From Saccopteryx bilineata (Eukaryota > Chordata > Mammalia > Chiroptera > Emballonuridae), in contig NC_089492.1 in the NCBI RefSeq assembly GCF_036850765.1, positions 288,088,590 to 288,152,589 on the forward strand: a stretch of 64,000 nt of DNA, given 5' to 3'. Positions within the stretch are counted from its first letter, which is position 1; each line of letters begins with the position of its first letter. Positions 32,509 through 44,236 of this stretch are shown here, in pieces. Position numbers and translations under genes: made by a program. The notes under the pieces were generated by a model, which was not told the DNA's origin, did no database searches, and saw only the letters and a program-made list of their open reading frames with translations.

Positions 32509-34282
32509 ATGAGTGGTGCAAGCAAGAAAAAAACTCGTCAATATTCGGAGGAATATTTAAAATTTGGGTTCATACCCGCTGTTCACGATGAGCAGATTCC
32601 TTTTTGTCTTTTATGCCAGCAATGCTTGACCAACGAATCAATGAAATGAGGTCGTCTTGAGGCGCATTTGAAGGCGAAACATAGTGCTCATATTAATTCA
32701 GATTTGAGTTACTTTAAAACTTTAAAGAAAAATTTTGAAAAAAGAACAACATTAAAGTCTCTATTTACTGCTCATACTTCAACTAATAATCGTGTTCTTG
32801 AGGCTAGTTATCAAATTTCTTTATTCATCACTAAAACTGGAGAAAATCACACTATAGGAGATAATTTAATAAAATTGTCAATATCAGCATTTCTTAAAAC
32901 AGTTCTTGAAAAAGATCACAAAGATGTAAAAGCTATGCCACTCAGTGACAATACTGTTAGCAGAAGAATAGACGAAATGAATGAGGATATTGAAAAACAA
33001 CTTATTGAAAAGCTGAAAACAAGAAAATTCTCCTTGCAAATGGATGAATCAACTTTGAGAGACAGTGAGGCAGTATTGATAACTTACGTAAGATATATTG
33101 ATAAAGGACATTTTGCTGAAGAAATGTTCTGTAAAAGATTAGAAAGCACCACTACCTCCAAAGATATATATAATAAGCTAAAAAACTACTTAGATGTCAA
33201 TGATATACCAATGAAAAATATAACATCTTGTGCTGCAGATGGTGCTCCCAATATGATGGGCAAGAAAAATGGCTGCTTAAAATTGATGAAAGATGCGAAT
33301 CCAGAAATGATTCTTGTGCATTGTGTTATTCATAGGGAAAACTTGGTAGCTAAAAACATCTCGCCTGTTCTGAATGAAGTATTACATACAGTAATAAAGT
33401 GTGTTAATGCTATTAAAGCTAGTGCCAAATGTGAGCGTCTTTTCAAGCTATTTTGTGAAGAACAAAATGAAAACCATGTGAGACTTTTACTTAATACTGA
33501 AGTAAGATGGCTATCTAAAGGAAACTGTTTGAAAAGATTTATGGAACTGTTTGATACTCTTAGTGATTTTTTAAGCGACAAACCTGAAATGAATTATCTG
33601 TTAACAATAGATGGTAAAGCATTTGTGAGTTATTTAGCCGATATCTTTGAAAAACTAAATATATTAAATAAGCAACTTCAAGGAACAAATAAAACTCTTG
33701 TCGATGCAAAAGCAAAGATATTTGGTTTCATTACCAATATTGAGTTATGTCAGAAACATATTAACAACAAAAACTTTAAACAGTTTCATTGGCTCCAAAA
33801 ATGTGAAGTAACTGATACCGCTTTACTTGTTATTGTCAATCATTTGAATATTTTATCGGCTGATTTAAAAGAAAGATTTTCTGATTTAAAACAAATTGAT
33901 TTCCCAACATGGATGATGCAGCCAATGTTAGTGGATTTGTCTGATATATCAAATAAATATGCAGTATCAAGAAGAACTCGCAGAATTGCAAAATGATGAG
34001 TCAGTTAAAGCTTTATTTAATATCAAAGGAGCGATGGCATGGCTTTGTGAGGAAACAGAAATCAAATACTCAAATTCAACCAAATGTGCAAGAAAACTAT
34101 TGCTACCGTTTCCATCTTCATTTTTAGCTGAAAGTGGATTTAGTGCTGTAAATGATTTACTGGTGAAAAAAAGAAATCGGCTGGATATAACACAACGTGG
34201 AGACTTGAGACTAAAGCTAACCAAATTGGAACCTAATATAAAATCTCTGTGCAGCAAGCAGCAAGCGCAAGGATTACACTAA
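32509..34282 (+). pseudogene. hAT transposase (BED-finger, Buster/ZBED5-like), broken
   Basis: Cut-and-paste DNA transposase remnant, about 590 codons, starting at the ATG of MSGASKKKTRQYSEEY. Residues C33, C36, H53 and H58 form a BED-type zinc finger. A TGA stop at 32647 (codon 47) lies inside the finger; a CGA-to-TGA change at a CpG is a likely cause (inference). The RNase H-like core follows: D179 in LQMDES (33043), D244 in CAADGAPNM, the HCVIHRE motif, and the glutamate in AESGFSAVNDLL (34130). The frame runs from after the stop to 33996; the C-terminal part (EELAELQNDESVKAL onward, hAT dimerisation region) is in the next frame, so a frameshift lies at about 33930-33965. The sequence resembles ZBED5-like proteins, domesticated from Buster elements, but this copy sits in an intact transposon and is not a host gene. 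Confidence 0.92.
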
Positions 34283-34557
34283 ATTAAAATAATAAATTAA
34301 TATAGAAAAATCTGTATTAAAATTATTTGGAATTTAAATTTCTGTTTTTCATTATATGTTTTGAAATTTTACTTACTGTGTTTTGTTAACAATTTCATAG
34401 TGATTTCTTCCTAGAACCTATCATTTATGTTTATTAAGTGAACAAATCAATTTTTTAATGTTAAAAATTATGTATGTTACATAGGGGGGACATAAAAATT
34501 TTAGAAAGGTTAAGGTAGGGCATGGCACAAAAAAGGTTGGGAAACACTGATCTAGAG

Positions 34558-34575
34558 TAATCTGTCACCACATAT

Positions 34576-34626
<51 letters not shown>

Positions 34627-34805
34627 CATATATATTTTGTTGTTGTTGTTGTGTATATGTCTCCCCACAAGAATCTAAACTCCATGCAGGCAGGGAGATC
34701 TGGGCAGTTCTCTTTCTCCCACGATGGTGTTGGCACTTAGGAAAGCTTTTGGCATATATTAGGTGCTTGACAAATATTTGCGGGATGGACACATTGATGG
34801 TTCAA
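34558..34805 (+). mobile_element. L2 LINE 3' end (continuation after the hAT)
   Basis: L2 tail: ATGTCTCCCCACAAGAATCT, AAACTCCATGCAGGCAGGGA, ATATTAGGTGCTTGACAAAT. It follows the hAT duplication and completes the L2 split at 31276. A (TA)n run (34585-34622) and a (TTG)n run (34639-34652) lie in between. Confidence 0.75.
34585..34622 (+). repeat. (TA)n microsatellite
   Basis: About 19 uninterrupted TA units within the L2 tail. ORFs through it (34461-34792, minus) are artefacts. Confidence 0.95.
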
Positions 34806-35980
34806 ATATGCATTGCCAGCCAGCAACTCTCCCTGGGCGGCCCACTGAGTCGGTTCAAAACTGACTTCATTACTTCTCTCCCCAGTCTCTTTCTCCCTGA
34901 GTAACCCGGGTCTCAGTGAACAGCCCCATGGCCCCAGGGGCTACCACCACCTGCACATCTAAAGAGTCAAACCAAGTCTGACCTGCCCAGCCTGTCTCCT
35001 TAACAACTCTCAAACCTGAACCACTCTGAAGGTTTGGTTCAGCCTGCAGGCTTCATATCCTGTTGTCTCTGTGGCTTCTGACCCTTGGGAACCCCTCCAT
35101 TCAGCGATGGCGTGGCACACCAGCAAAGCACCATGCTCACTTCCCCATGAAAACATGACTCATCCGTGTTCTTGGCTGGAGAGGCATCTCCACGTGGGGG
35201 TCCTGGACCTCTCTCTGCCCTACTCACCCTACCCTAGAGCGGGGCAGCTTCCCTGATCAGTGCGTTTGGGAGAAGGAACGGGGCCCCTTCTCCACGCTGA
35301 CAATGCCCTGCTCCTCGGTGCTGGTGGCTTTTTAACTTAGGGGATAACTGGCAAGTCCATTGGGCAAGGAATCCTGGGAAGGCCAAGCTTGTTCTGTGAT
35401 GTCCTCCACTCAGTAACAACAATGACGCTTTGGTCACCCCAGGAACCATCTCGTGCCTACCTCCTGGAATAGTGAACGTTGTCAGTTAACAGTGGGAAGG
35501 ATGTAGAGAAGCATCTGGAAGGAGAAGCCCTTCACAGACGTTAGGTATCACCACTGTTTCACAATAAACTGCGATGGGGAAGGGGGACTGTTGTCAGCCC
35601 TGGGAAACCTCAGCAGTCTCCATCGAACCCCGGCTCCGGGCCAGCGGAGGTTGGCTCATCAGGCTCCACCTGCACTCACCCAGGAGGGAAAGAACAGCGT
35701 TCCACAGCAAGCCCTGAAGCCACCATGTCACCTGCCGGAACCGCACCGCTGTCCCTCCAACCCGGAATGATGCTCCTGAGAAAACGGGGCATCCAAGGTC
35801 TTGGAGGGACTGCTTTCCATTCCCTTAAAGCCCTGCAATTCATTTGATCCCCCGGGAATGGGGCTCTGACTCAAACCCTGGTCAACTTCTGATTAATGCC
35901 TCCCTCCTCCTCCCTTCTTCACCGCTTCCTTCCTTCCCACAACCAAATCCAGACCTGCCAGATCTCCCTCCAATGGATCC
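34806..35980. other. Unassigned non-coding stretch
   Basis: No gene or confident repeat is visible. Frames at 35039-35449 overlap on both strands without domains. Confidence 0.4.
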
Positions 35981-35981
35981 T

Positions 35982-36073
35982 GAGCTGGCTCCTCTCACTT
36001 CCTTGAGCTAGCTCCTCCCACTGCCCTGAAATGGCTCCTCCCACTTCCCTGAGCTAGCTCCTCCCACTGCCCC
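35982..36073 (+). repeat. 23-bp tandem repeat (four units)
   Basis: Four units of about 23 bp built on GAGCTAGCTCCTCCCACT. Unit 3 differs by GAAATGG in place of GAGCTAG. GAGCTAGCTC is a perfect palindrome within the unit. Confidence 0.85.
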
Positions 36074-36440
36074 TGCCCCTTCACTTCTCTGGAGGGTTTA
36101 CTACCAACCCCCAATCCCTCCATGGACCCCACCCTCCCAGGCTGCTCAGCCAGAGGCCTCTTCCTCACTGTCATCCCCATTTTGGAAATGGTGGAACTGA
36201 CTCTGGCTGATTTAGACAGAGAGACCGACAAATTATTGGAAGGCTCTTGGATGAAGCAGCAACCGGTAGAAAGGCTCAGAACCTGCCCTTAAAACAGCCA
36301 GGACTATGCACATGTGGTACTGGTTCCATCCCCAAGTCCCCGTGCCTTGCCTCGGTCATGCGAGGTGTAACCACAGCTGGTTGAGGGTACAGGGGACCTC
36401 TCCACAATCACTATACTTATTTTTAAATAAAAAAAAATTT
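36074..36440. other. Unassigned non-coding stretch
   Basis: No gene or confident repeat. AT-rich run at 36418-36440 marks the insertion site of the following SINE. Confidence 0.4.
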
Positions 36441-36748
36441 AGCCTGACTAGGCGGTGACACAGTGGATAGAGCATCAGACTGGGATATGGAGGACCCAGG
36501 TTCGAGGCTCATCTGGTTTGAGCAAAAGCTCACCAGCTTGGACCCAAGGTCGCTGGCTTGAGCAAGGGGTTACTCGGTGCTGTAGCCCCATGGTCAAGGC
36601 ACATATGAGAAAGCAATCAATGAACACTAAGATGTCACAACAAAAAACTAATGACTAATGCTTCTCATCTCTCTGTTTCTGTCTGTCCCTATCCAGCCCT
36701 CTTTCTGACTCTCTCTCTGTCTCTGTAAAAAAAAAAAAAATTAAAGGA
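36441..36748 (+). mobile_element. tRNA-derived SINE, type B
   Basis: Head AGCCTGACTAGGCGGTGACA, with B box GGTTCGAGGCTC directly joined to TCATCTGGTTTGAGC. It lacks the short CGCCAGCTTGAGCGCGGG section seen at 47880 and 54925, so it is either a deleted copy or a subfamily. CT-rich 3' part and an A tail of 14 at 36727. Confidence 0.85.
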
Positions 36749-37132
36749 CGAGCCAGGCAGGAATGTGGGAGTGGGGGATGGCAGCACTGGCTGCAGGGGT
36801 CATAGCCCCTGCCAGGCATGCCCATGGGGTCCTGTGTAGAAAGGACACTACTGCCTGCACCATCTCCACTGGCAAATCTCTCAACATGTGCCATGCGAAG
36901 GCATCGGACCAGCCAAGTCCAGGCCTCAGAGCCACACTCTCGCTACCGGGAGGAGAAAGGCCCATCCCAGCATACTCTGGACAGGCAGGTGAGGGCTGCC
37001 TCCCATCAAGGCTCCTGATAGGCGGGGGCATCCAGAACAGATGTTGAGAAGCCAAGAAAAGGGCAAAATCCTCTTCCGGGATAGTCTGTGGCCCCCCAGC
37101 CTAAATAGTTTGCATCTATAATACCTGCATTG
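36749..37132. other. Unassigned non-coding stretch
   Basis: GC-rich sequence without a supported gene; frames on both strands overlap (36741-37055). Confidence 0.35.
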
Positions 37133-37222
37133 TCATCCATCTATCTATCCATCCTTCCATTCTTCCATCCATCCACCCACCCATCCATCCATCTTTGCAT
37201 GCATGTATACATTCATTCACTC
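37133..37222 (+). repeat. (ATCC)n microsatellite, imperfect
   Basis: About 90 bp of CATCTATC, CATCCTTC, CATCCACC and CATTCATTCACTC units, partly decayed. It sits at the start of an L2- or MIR-like tail (AGCAAACATTGGGTGCC). Confidence 0.85.
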
Positions 37223-37985
37223 AGCAAACATTGGGTGCCTTTCCAAGGACAGTTGTGCAGGGGATGTTGTGGATAGCAAAGCCAGCAGGAGCCCCCACCC
37301 TTCCAGAGTTCCAACCCCTTCCCATGGTTTTTTTGGGGAGATTTTTTTGTGTGGGTTTTTTTGTTTTTTGTTTTTACCTCTTTGCCTGAAGATATTCCCT
37401 TGACACAAAAGCAATCTAGGAGATGAGAAATCCCTTACCAGTGGCTCCAGCCATGTCGCCCCTGCTGTGCTGCCCCCCAGCGACCCACCCTCATCATTCT
37501 AAGTTTCTCTTTCTATGGCACGGTGCATTCCTGAGATTACCCTCAGTGGCCTTATCAGTCCCTTGTGTTTGTTCATGATTAGGTAACTTTCTTTCCTGTC
37601 TTGAGCACCTATCCCTTAAAAGTCTCAGTTTCTCCATGGAATGATATCTCCAGGCCCTGCCTGATTTTCCCTCATTGGGAAGAAAGTCACCTGCAATCAT
37701 ACAGTTAGAATTTCTAGCTTTTTAGAACTGATCATCCCTTTTGAGATACACGTCTTAGAATCATTAAGACTCCTCAATGCTTTTTGAAATCTCCCATGCC
37801 GAAGATTAGGAAATACACTCAACTCTGTGAAACCCTTCTCAGATACCATGAACCCGAAGGTTACATAGTTGCTTACTTCTGTCATTTCTACTTGGCTTCC
37901 AGCCTCTAGATATGATAGCCATTCCTGGGAGTAGCTCCTCTGAGACAGGAAATTGTAATGAGATAAGTCAAGAATTTGTCAGAAG
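37223..37985. other. Unassigned non-coding stretch
   Basis: T-rich run at 37327-37376. No gene. AT-balanced segment 37500-37900 has no recognisable repeat. Confidence 0.35.
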
Positions 37986-37989
37986 TTCC

Positions 37990-38525
37990 CATAATCTAGT
38001 TTCGACAGAACAGCAAAAATGACCTTTTAAAAACACGAAACCAATCATGTCACCTTGTGCTGAATGACCTGAAAGCCCCTGCCTTTCTCAGCAAGCTCAT
38101 CCCGGAGAACATCCTTATCTGTTCTGTCCATTCTTTGAATATGTCTAATTCTTTGCCGCTCCAGGACCTTTGCACTTACTGTGTCCTCTCCCCTTTGCTT
38201 AGCTGGGTTCTACTCTTCCTTTAGGTCTCAGGATGAATTGCACATCCTCCAGGAGGCTTCCTCTGATTACCCTTCCCTCTGAAGGTCCTCTTCCACCATT
38301 CTCCATCTTAGCCCCTTGTTTCTTCAGAGTACCTAGGTCAACATATAATCATCGTAGTTATTAGTCTGTATACTGTTGGTTTTGGTTTGGGCTTGCTTCC
38401 TGCCATTGAAAGGTCAGGTTCAGGAGGGCAGGGACTTTGAGGCCTGTCTGTTCACCACTGTGTGAACTGTGTCTATCCCAGCACCTGACTAATGGCTGAT
38501 GCTCACTCAGCTTTGGTGGGTGAAG
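37990..38525 (+). mobile_element. L2 LINE 3' end
   Basis: Extended L2 match: AACCAATCATGTCACCTTGT, GCTCCAGGACCTTTGCACTT, CTTTAGGTCTCAGGATGAAT, GGAGGCTTCCTCTGATTACC, GGAGGGCAGGGACTTTGAGG, TGTCTATCCCAGCACCTGAC. It is a forward-oriented, non-coding remnant. Confidence 0.78.
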
Positions 38526-39530
38526 GGAGCTGATTCACCTGATGAGGCCTCCGGCAGACGTCACTGGGGATGGACATCCTCTTGGGTCCAGGAGGCCTGC
38601 GAGATGCTACAGCAGCCAACTGTCCTTCCTTCGCTTCTCCACATTTTGGTCCCTCTTTACCCGGCATCCCTCGAACCCGTGGCCAGGTGTCTTCAGGGTG
38701 GATGGAGCGTGCTCTTGCAAGATTCACTTCAGTCTGTGAGATTCTACTTCTGGACCACAGGTGTTATTTCTGCCTGTCTTTACTGTCCCCAGGTGAGTCA
38801 CTGGGCACTTGCTGCCCTCTGGCTCGATGTCACACTGCGTTCCTCCACGGTGACCAAGTCACTGATGCCTGGGTGTAGCTCTCCCTCCTCCGCAGTAGTC
38901 AGCTTCAGGCTTGCTGGGTACGCAGCCAGGCCTTGGACAAACACGTTCTTGTCCATGGCCCAAGTGCTCCCTTCTAGCTAAGAGCCTCTGCATGTTAGTA
39001 GCTTAAGATGTGCAAGGTTCAGGAAGGCGAACTCCAAATAACCAACCCTTCTTCTCCCTGACCTTCTCTTTTAAACTGTTCCAATGGCAGCCAGAAGCTG
39101 GGGTGAGGCCCCCTGCTCCTTCAGTGTTGGGCTCAGGACCCTGCAGTCTCCTGATGGTGCTGTGCAGACCAGTGGCCGCTGGGTGGAGGGTGCAGCAGGT
39201 GACAGTCCGTGGAGAGGGCCCCTCTACCATGGCCACGTCGGGCCCACTCAGCCTGGTTGCTCCCCTGGGCTGAGAGCACCCCACCTTGGTGACTCGCTGT
39301 CTCCTCAGCCATTTCCCTGAAGATATGGGTTCTCTGGGCCTCCTGTTCTCACCGCGATGGGGCCTGCTTGCCACCCTCACCGACCTGGGTTCTGATTCTT
39401 CGAAACTTCCTCCTTGTTCTGCAAGCGTGTGTGCCCTGGGGCTGCTGTGCGAGGAAGGGCCAGGCCCTCCACACCTGGAAGGTTCCAGGAAGCAGTCAAG
39501 CTTCCTTCTCTCTGCCCGTCATGATCCTGC
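38526..39530. other. Unassigned non-coding stretch
   Basis: C/T-rich sequence with overlapping frames on both strands (38499-38981 plus; 39003-39380 minus). No splice-bounded exon or domain is recognised. Confidence 0.4.
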
Positions 39531-40164
39531 TTTCTTTCCTTCCTTCCTTCCTCCCTCCCTCCCTCCTTCCCTCCCTTCCTCCCTTCTTTCCTTTCCTTCC
39601 TTCCTTCCTCCCTCCCTCTCTCCTTTCCTTCCTTCCTTCCTCCCTCCCTCCCTCCTTCCCTCCCTTCCTCCCTTCTTTCCTTTCCTTCCTTCCTCCCTCC
39701 CTCCCTCTCTCCTTTCCTTCCTTCCTTCCTTCCTTTCCTTCCTCCCTCCCTCCCTCCCTCTCTTCCTTCCTTTTGCACTCCTTCCCTCCCTCCTCTCTCC
39801 TTCCTTCCTTCCCTTCTCCCTCATCCTTCCTTCCTCTTCATTCCTCTCTCCCTCCCTCTCTCCCTCCTCCCTCCCTCCCTCCCTCTCTTCCTTCCTTCCG
39901 CACTCCTTCCCTCCCTGCTCTCTCCTTCCTTCCCTCCCTCCTCCCTCATCCTTCCTTCTCTCTCTCCTTCCCTCTCTCCCTCCCTTCCTCCCTTCCTCCC
40001 ACCCTCTCTCCTCCCTCCCTCCTCCCTTCCTTCCCCCCACCCTCTCTCTCTTCTTTCCTCCCTTCCTTTCCTCCCTCCCTTCCTCCCTCTCCTTCCCTCC
40101 CTCTTCCTTCTTCCTTCCTCTCTTCTTCCCTCCCTCCCTTCCTCCCTCCCTCCCTCCCTCCTTG
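39531..40164 (+). repeat. Long polypyrimidine tract (CTTCC/CTCCC repeats, about 630 bp)
   Basis: Almost pure C/T over 630 bp. It contains longer duplications: a roughly 100-bp block near 39540-39640 is repeated at 39640-39720, and a block with a TTTTGCACTCC word at 39770 is repeated with CGCACTCC at 39898. Such tracts can form triplex DNA and stall polymerases. The 290-codon serine/proline/leucine frames and the minus-strand glycine/arginine frames are artefacts. Confidence 0.95.
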
Positions 40165-40254
40165 TCCTGGGTTTAGAGGAATCGGACTCTTGGTTCCTGC
40201 TGTATTGCAGGGCTGGTTCCATTTAGAAAGGGGAGACTGAGGTCAGGACCGCCT

Positions 40255-40392
40255 CTGCCCAGTTCATCACAACATCCCCAGCACCTGGCACCATCTGCAC
40301 ACAGCACAGGTGCTGCAGAGCTCTGTTAAATGAATGAATGAATGAGTGCATGCATGAATGAGGGAATGAATGAAGAATGAATGAATGAATGA
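40255..40392 (+). mobile_element. L2 LINE 3' tail with (GAAT)n
   Basis: CATCCCCAGCACCTGGCACC, then GCACAGGTGCTGCAGAGCTC and (TGAA)n at 40330-40392. Typical L2 end. Confidence 0.7.
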
Positions 40393-41260
40393 TTTCTGGG
40401 AACTCTTCACCCTCTCTGAGAAGCCAGAGCTGGTCCTGAACTGGTTGTCTTATCTTTGGACTTGGTCACCAGCTCGCATTTGCTGTTTGGAAGATGTTCA
40501 CTGCTCCTTGCCCATTCTTACAACTGTCGTCCTGACGTCGTGGATGGGGATGGAACCCCAAGATGGATTTTGATCCTCTGTGGGTGTGAGATGGTCAAGT
40601 GCCTGCTTCAGAGCTGCGCACAGCGCATTCAGGCAGGTACAACGATGACACCCCCGCGATGACCACAATGAGAAAGAGGCGGAGGAGGACAAGACCAAGG
40701 TGGAGGCAGTGGTGGAAGTGAGGTTGAGGACCCTCTCTGGCTGCTTCCGAGCTGACGTGCACAGTCACCCAGGCTCTGGGTCATTCCACCCCTATCCCGA
40801 GGAAGCTTGAAGCCACTTCCTGCTCACACCATCACGTTTCCTCTTACCCGGCATCAGGAATCAAGGCTTGGCTCCATCAGCAAGTGACGCCCGACTGGCA
40901 CAGCCATGAGAGCGGCCAGGCAGGGAAGTAACCCCCCTAAGGAAGAAAAGCATCTATATTTGCTTTGTTTTTAACCTGTAAACCTCTAGAGTGGGCATCT
41001 CTTATCTGCTTGTCTCCAGATTTGAGACATGGATATTCTTGGGGTGCCAAGGAGGGCACGGATAGGCCCAGAAAGAATTTTTCAGATGGTTCCGTGATAT
41101 GGTAAGGCACTGAATATTTTTCCCAAAATTACTTGTCCTATAATAAAATCTTATAGATTGGGTGAAATTATAAGACCACCCATCATTCCTCTTAAGTTCT
41201 GTACTAGGGGGCTTGCAAATTAAACTGAAAAAAGATAGATTTTTATTTGATGTTAATTTT
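40393..41260. other. Unassigned non-coding stretch
   Basis: No gene or confident repeat. Short frames only. Part 40640-40720 is purine-rich. Confidence 0.4.
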
Positions 41261-41261
41261 T

Positions 41262-41619
41262 TTTTCTTCTTTTCCAAGTGAGAGAGAGGGAGATAGACAG
41301 ACTTCCGCATGAGCCCCAACCGGGATCCACCCAGCAATCCCTGTCTAGGGCCGATGCTCTGCCCATTTAGTGTCATGCTCACAACTGAGCTATTTTTAGT
41401 GCCTGAGGCAGAGGCTCCATGGAGCCATCCTCAGCGCTGGGGCTGATGTGCTCGAATCAATCAAGCCATGGCTGAGGAAAGAGAAGAGAGAGAGAGAGAG
41501 AAGGAGGAGGAGGGGTAGAGAAGCAGATGGTTGCTTCTCCTGTGTGCCCTGACTCGGAATTGAACCTGGGACATCCACATGCCAGGCTGACACTACCACT
41601 GAGCCAACCGGCCAGGGCC
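41262..41619 (-). mobile_element. tRNA-derived SINE, older type A variant, reverse strand
   Basis: Minus strand: GGCCCTGGCCGGTTGGCTCA head, B box TTCAATTCC, CT-rich body, GCTTGATTGATTCGAGC segment, and the GGGTGGATCCCGG end. It lacks the CCCCCTGGTGG module of the young subfamily and shares its middle segment with the 15318 copy. Target duplication TGATGTTAATTTT against TGATATTAATATT. Confidence 0.82.
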
Positions 41620-41632
41620 TGATATTAATATT

Positions 41633-43325
41633 TCAATTTTACCATGCACAGAAGACTTCATAGGAAAAAAGAACAAAGACCCAAAGAAACAGTTAACCTT
41701 GGGAGGGGGGAGAGGCTCACGTGCCATTTTAACAAAGGGCCATACATTTTTGAGAAGGGATAAGACAAAGGACAGCGGTATGGGCTTCTACAGGTAGTAA
41801 ATTGTGGGAAGGGAAATCACTTGGAGAAACGAAGGGAAATCAGATTAGTAAGGTTTTAGTGACGCAGACCCATCTTGGCGCCCCTCCATCTCCACCTCCA
41901 GTGATAGAGGTGGCTCTCCCACCGCGTGCGACCAGGTGGGGGGGGCACCTTCCCAGAGGAAGTTTATGCCCTGCTTTTCGGCAAAGAGCCAGAGAGCCGA
42001 ATGCTTTTCCTGTGTCTGGTTTTTCTCAGTCGCCTTCGGCCCAAAGTAATCTCTCTGCCAAAGGGGTGTATTTGGGGGTGGCATATTTTGACCCACTCTT
42101 CAATATTTTAAAAGAAATTGAGTTAGAGTAACCTCAAAACAGTAGAGAAACCCAAAATAGAGGAAAACAGAATCCTGCCCTCTGGAGACATTGGCTGACT
42201 AATTGAGGGAACGGAGAAGAATCATCTACACCAACATGGAATCACAGATATACAAACCCGGGCTCCGAAAATCCTGGACAAACCTGGCTTTCTCTGCACA
42301 CACGAAACATTTTCCCTCTGATCCGTCTAGCTTGGCAAATCTACTTTTGCGACGTGTCTGTGAATTACTACATACACCAAAACGAATTGAAATAACTTCT
42401 GCCTCATTATTTAGAAGAGAGTACACCATTTCAGAGGAAGAATCTCTTATTTCTAGATATCCTAAAAACACACAGTTTTAGAATGCCCATGAGCGAGGGG
42501 GACAGCGTCCCCCGGCCTTCCCGGTGCCTCCACTCTGTCTGGCTTCAGCTCGGCCAGGCAGTCTGAGGTACTCAGGCCCAGGGTCCAGTGCCTGGGCTCT
42601 TGCCAGCACATGTTAGCACCAATGCCCAGACCGCCTCCCTCTCTTGAGTTGTGCAAAACACAGGAGATAAGGAGGGTAGCTCTGGGCAGGAATTATCAAC
42701 TCCAGGCCTGCCACCTTCTGCACTGACGTCAGTGAACACTCACGTTGACACTCCTTCACGTCTGGGAACACAATGAGCAGAGCTCACTTAGAATGGTTCC
42801 TTCAAAAAGCCCAATGTTTTGTTTTGTGCAAAATTACAGTTTGAACACAGTCTTCCCATCTCCTGAAGTACAAAGCTAAGAAAATGGAATGAATCAGGCC
42901 CAAACCTACAGAGGACCATTTCAACTCGAGCGTAACACCCACTGTCACGGCACAAGTACTTTTTTGCCTTTTTGCTTATAGGGGTTCTATAATTTTCATA
43001 ACTATCCTATAAATAACTCTATAGGAAAACATCAAGGAATGAAATCAAGAGAAGAAAGCACTGTTTTTAAATAACCCAAAGTTTGAGGCAGATTTTAGGA
43101 CGGGTGTTTGCTGACTCTCTTTCGGGACGGGTTATATCTTAGCTGAGGACCAAGTGCCCACACAGAGAGGGGGCGTGCAGTTAGTATCCAGGGCAGAACT
43201 CAAGAAGAGAAGGCTGAACTCCTACTGCTAAGCAATCTGCCTGCCTCCAACAGTCTCCCAGGCAGAAGATGGGAGGCTCCAGCCCCACGAGGGGTTCGAC
43301 GTGTCCAGGGTGATGGGGGTCTTAG
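41633..43325. other. Unassigned non-coding stretch
   Basis: No gene is supported. The interval 42185-42480 has low-complexity-free sequence with open frames on both strands (42203-42481 and 42226-42471) but no domain. No splice signals were convincing. Sections 42780-43090 are AT-balanced. Confidence 0.35.
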
Positions 43326-43818
43326 TGTTGTAGCAGGAAAGCAACCCAGTGGAGGATTGACACTCAGATAACTATAAGAGGAAAAGGGAATGTATTAATA
43401 AAAGCCAGCGGAGCACGTGGGGCCAGTAGCTCCAAAGACTCGTGCTCCCCAAAATTAGATTTCCTACATCTTATATACCCTTTACAGAACACAAGTTCAT
43501 ATACATGGATCTCGTGATCCCTTTGTCTACAGGTACATACGTCAATCACACTATTTCAGGATGGGAGGGGGCTTACATGATGTCAGAGGATAGGGATTGT
43601 AAGTCGCCCATTAAGGAGAAAGGGGTGAGGAAAAGGGCTACTCAAATCTCCCTTTCCCCTCCGAGTCTTCTTCCTCCTTCCTCTCAAAACCTTCTAAGTA
43701 CTGTACTAAAACCTCACCATTTACAATAGCCCTTCCTAAGCAGGAATGCGATCGACCATCTTGAACTGGTGTGAATCACACACAAGTATAAAAATCATAT
43801 TTACAAAATCTCTGAACA
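43326..43818 (-). mobile_element. Candidate solo LTR, reverse strand (493 bp)
   Basis: On the minus strand it would start TGTTCAGAGATTTTG and end CCTGCTACAACA, so the ends are TGTT and AACA. A TATA-like box (GTATATAAGATG) is at about 43470, upstream of a poly(A)-like ATTAATA at 43395 in the same orientation. The flanks CTTAG (43321-43325) and CTTGG (43819-43823) give a 4/5 duplication. The ends are short and the duplication is imperfect, so this is probable rather than certain. Confidence 0.55.
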
Positions 43819-43823
43819 CTTGG

Positions 43824-44236
43824 CCTAAATCATAAAATGCCTTTTAAGCCTCTTAGTGAAAAGGGGGGTTTCCTATCTCCTGAGCAGGAGCTCTCCTGGC
43901 CTCCACAGGAGACCAGTTTCCACAGTAAGTCTCTTCTGCCTCAACTTCCCTTTTAATGGTCTTCCTGCCCTTTGCAGGTCCATCCAGGAGGGAGCTCCCG
44001 CCGCTCCCTGGGAAGCAGGGCCCCAGCCAGTCACCAGGAGCTGCAGGACCTGTTCTCCCCGAGGCCGTGGGTGTGCAATCCCTCCGCACCCTCCCACAGA
44101 CCCATTTTCTGGAAAGAGTGAAAGAAAAATTGAGCAAAAGAACATTAGGCACTGATCCTTTTTCTTTCAAACACAACTGCTGGGCAAATGGGGTTTTACA
44201 GTCTAGAGCTAAACACCAGGGTGGTGTTTGTCAAAT
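43824..44236. other. Unassigned non-coding stretch
   Basis: Frames on both strands overlap (43853-44255). No domain or confident repeat. Confidence 0.35.

Larger units (their letters stand above)
31285..34549 (+). mobile_element. Full-length autonomous-type hAT transposon (3265 bp, decayed, with nested SINE)
   Basis: Left end CGGTGTTTCCCAAC; the right end is its inverted copy GTTGGGAAACACTG (13 of 14 match). The 8-bp target duplication ATCTAGAG is perfect at 31277-31284 and 34550-34557 and fits NTCTAGAN, the pattern recalled for Charlie/Buster hATs. One transposase frame with a BED finger and DDE-type catalytic residues fills 32509-34282. A type A SINE (minus strand) at 32048-32445 lies in the 5' leader. 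Without the SINE the element is about 2.86 kb, a normal size for this group. Confidence 0.94.

Noticed and set aside
31285..34549. Domesticated ZBED-type host gene
   Set aside because: The coding region is broken by a stop and a frameshift, and the sequence is bounded by transposon ends and a perfect target duplication.
39286..40240. Long serine/proline/leucine frames (290-296 codons) and minus-strand Gly/Arg/Glu frames
   Set aside because: They lie in a polypyrimidine repeat that is open in several frames. The composition is dictated by the repeat, and no domain or splice structure is seen.
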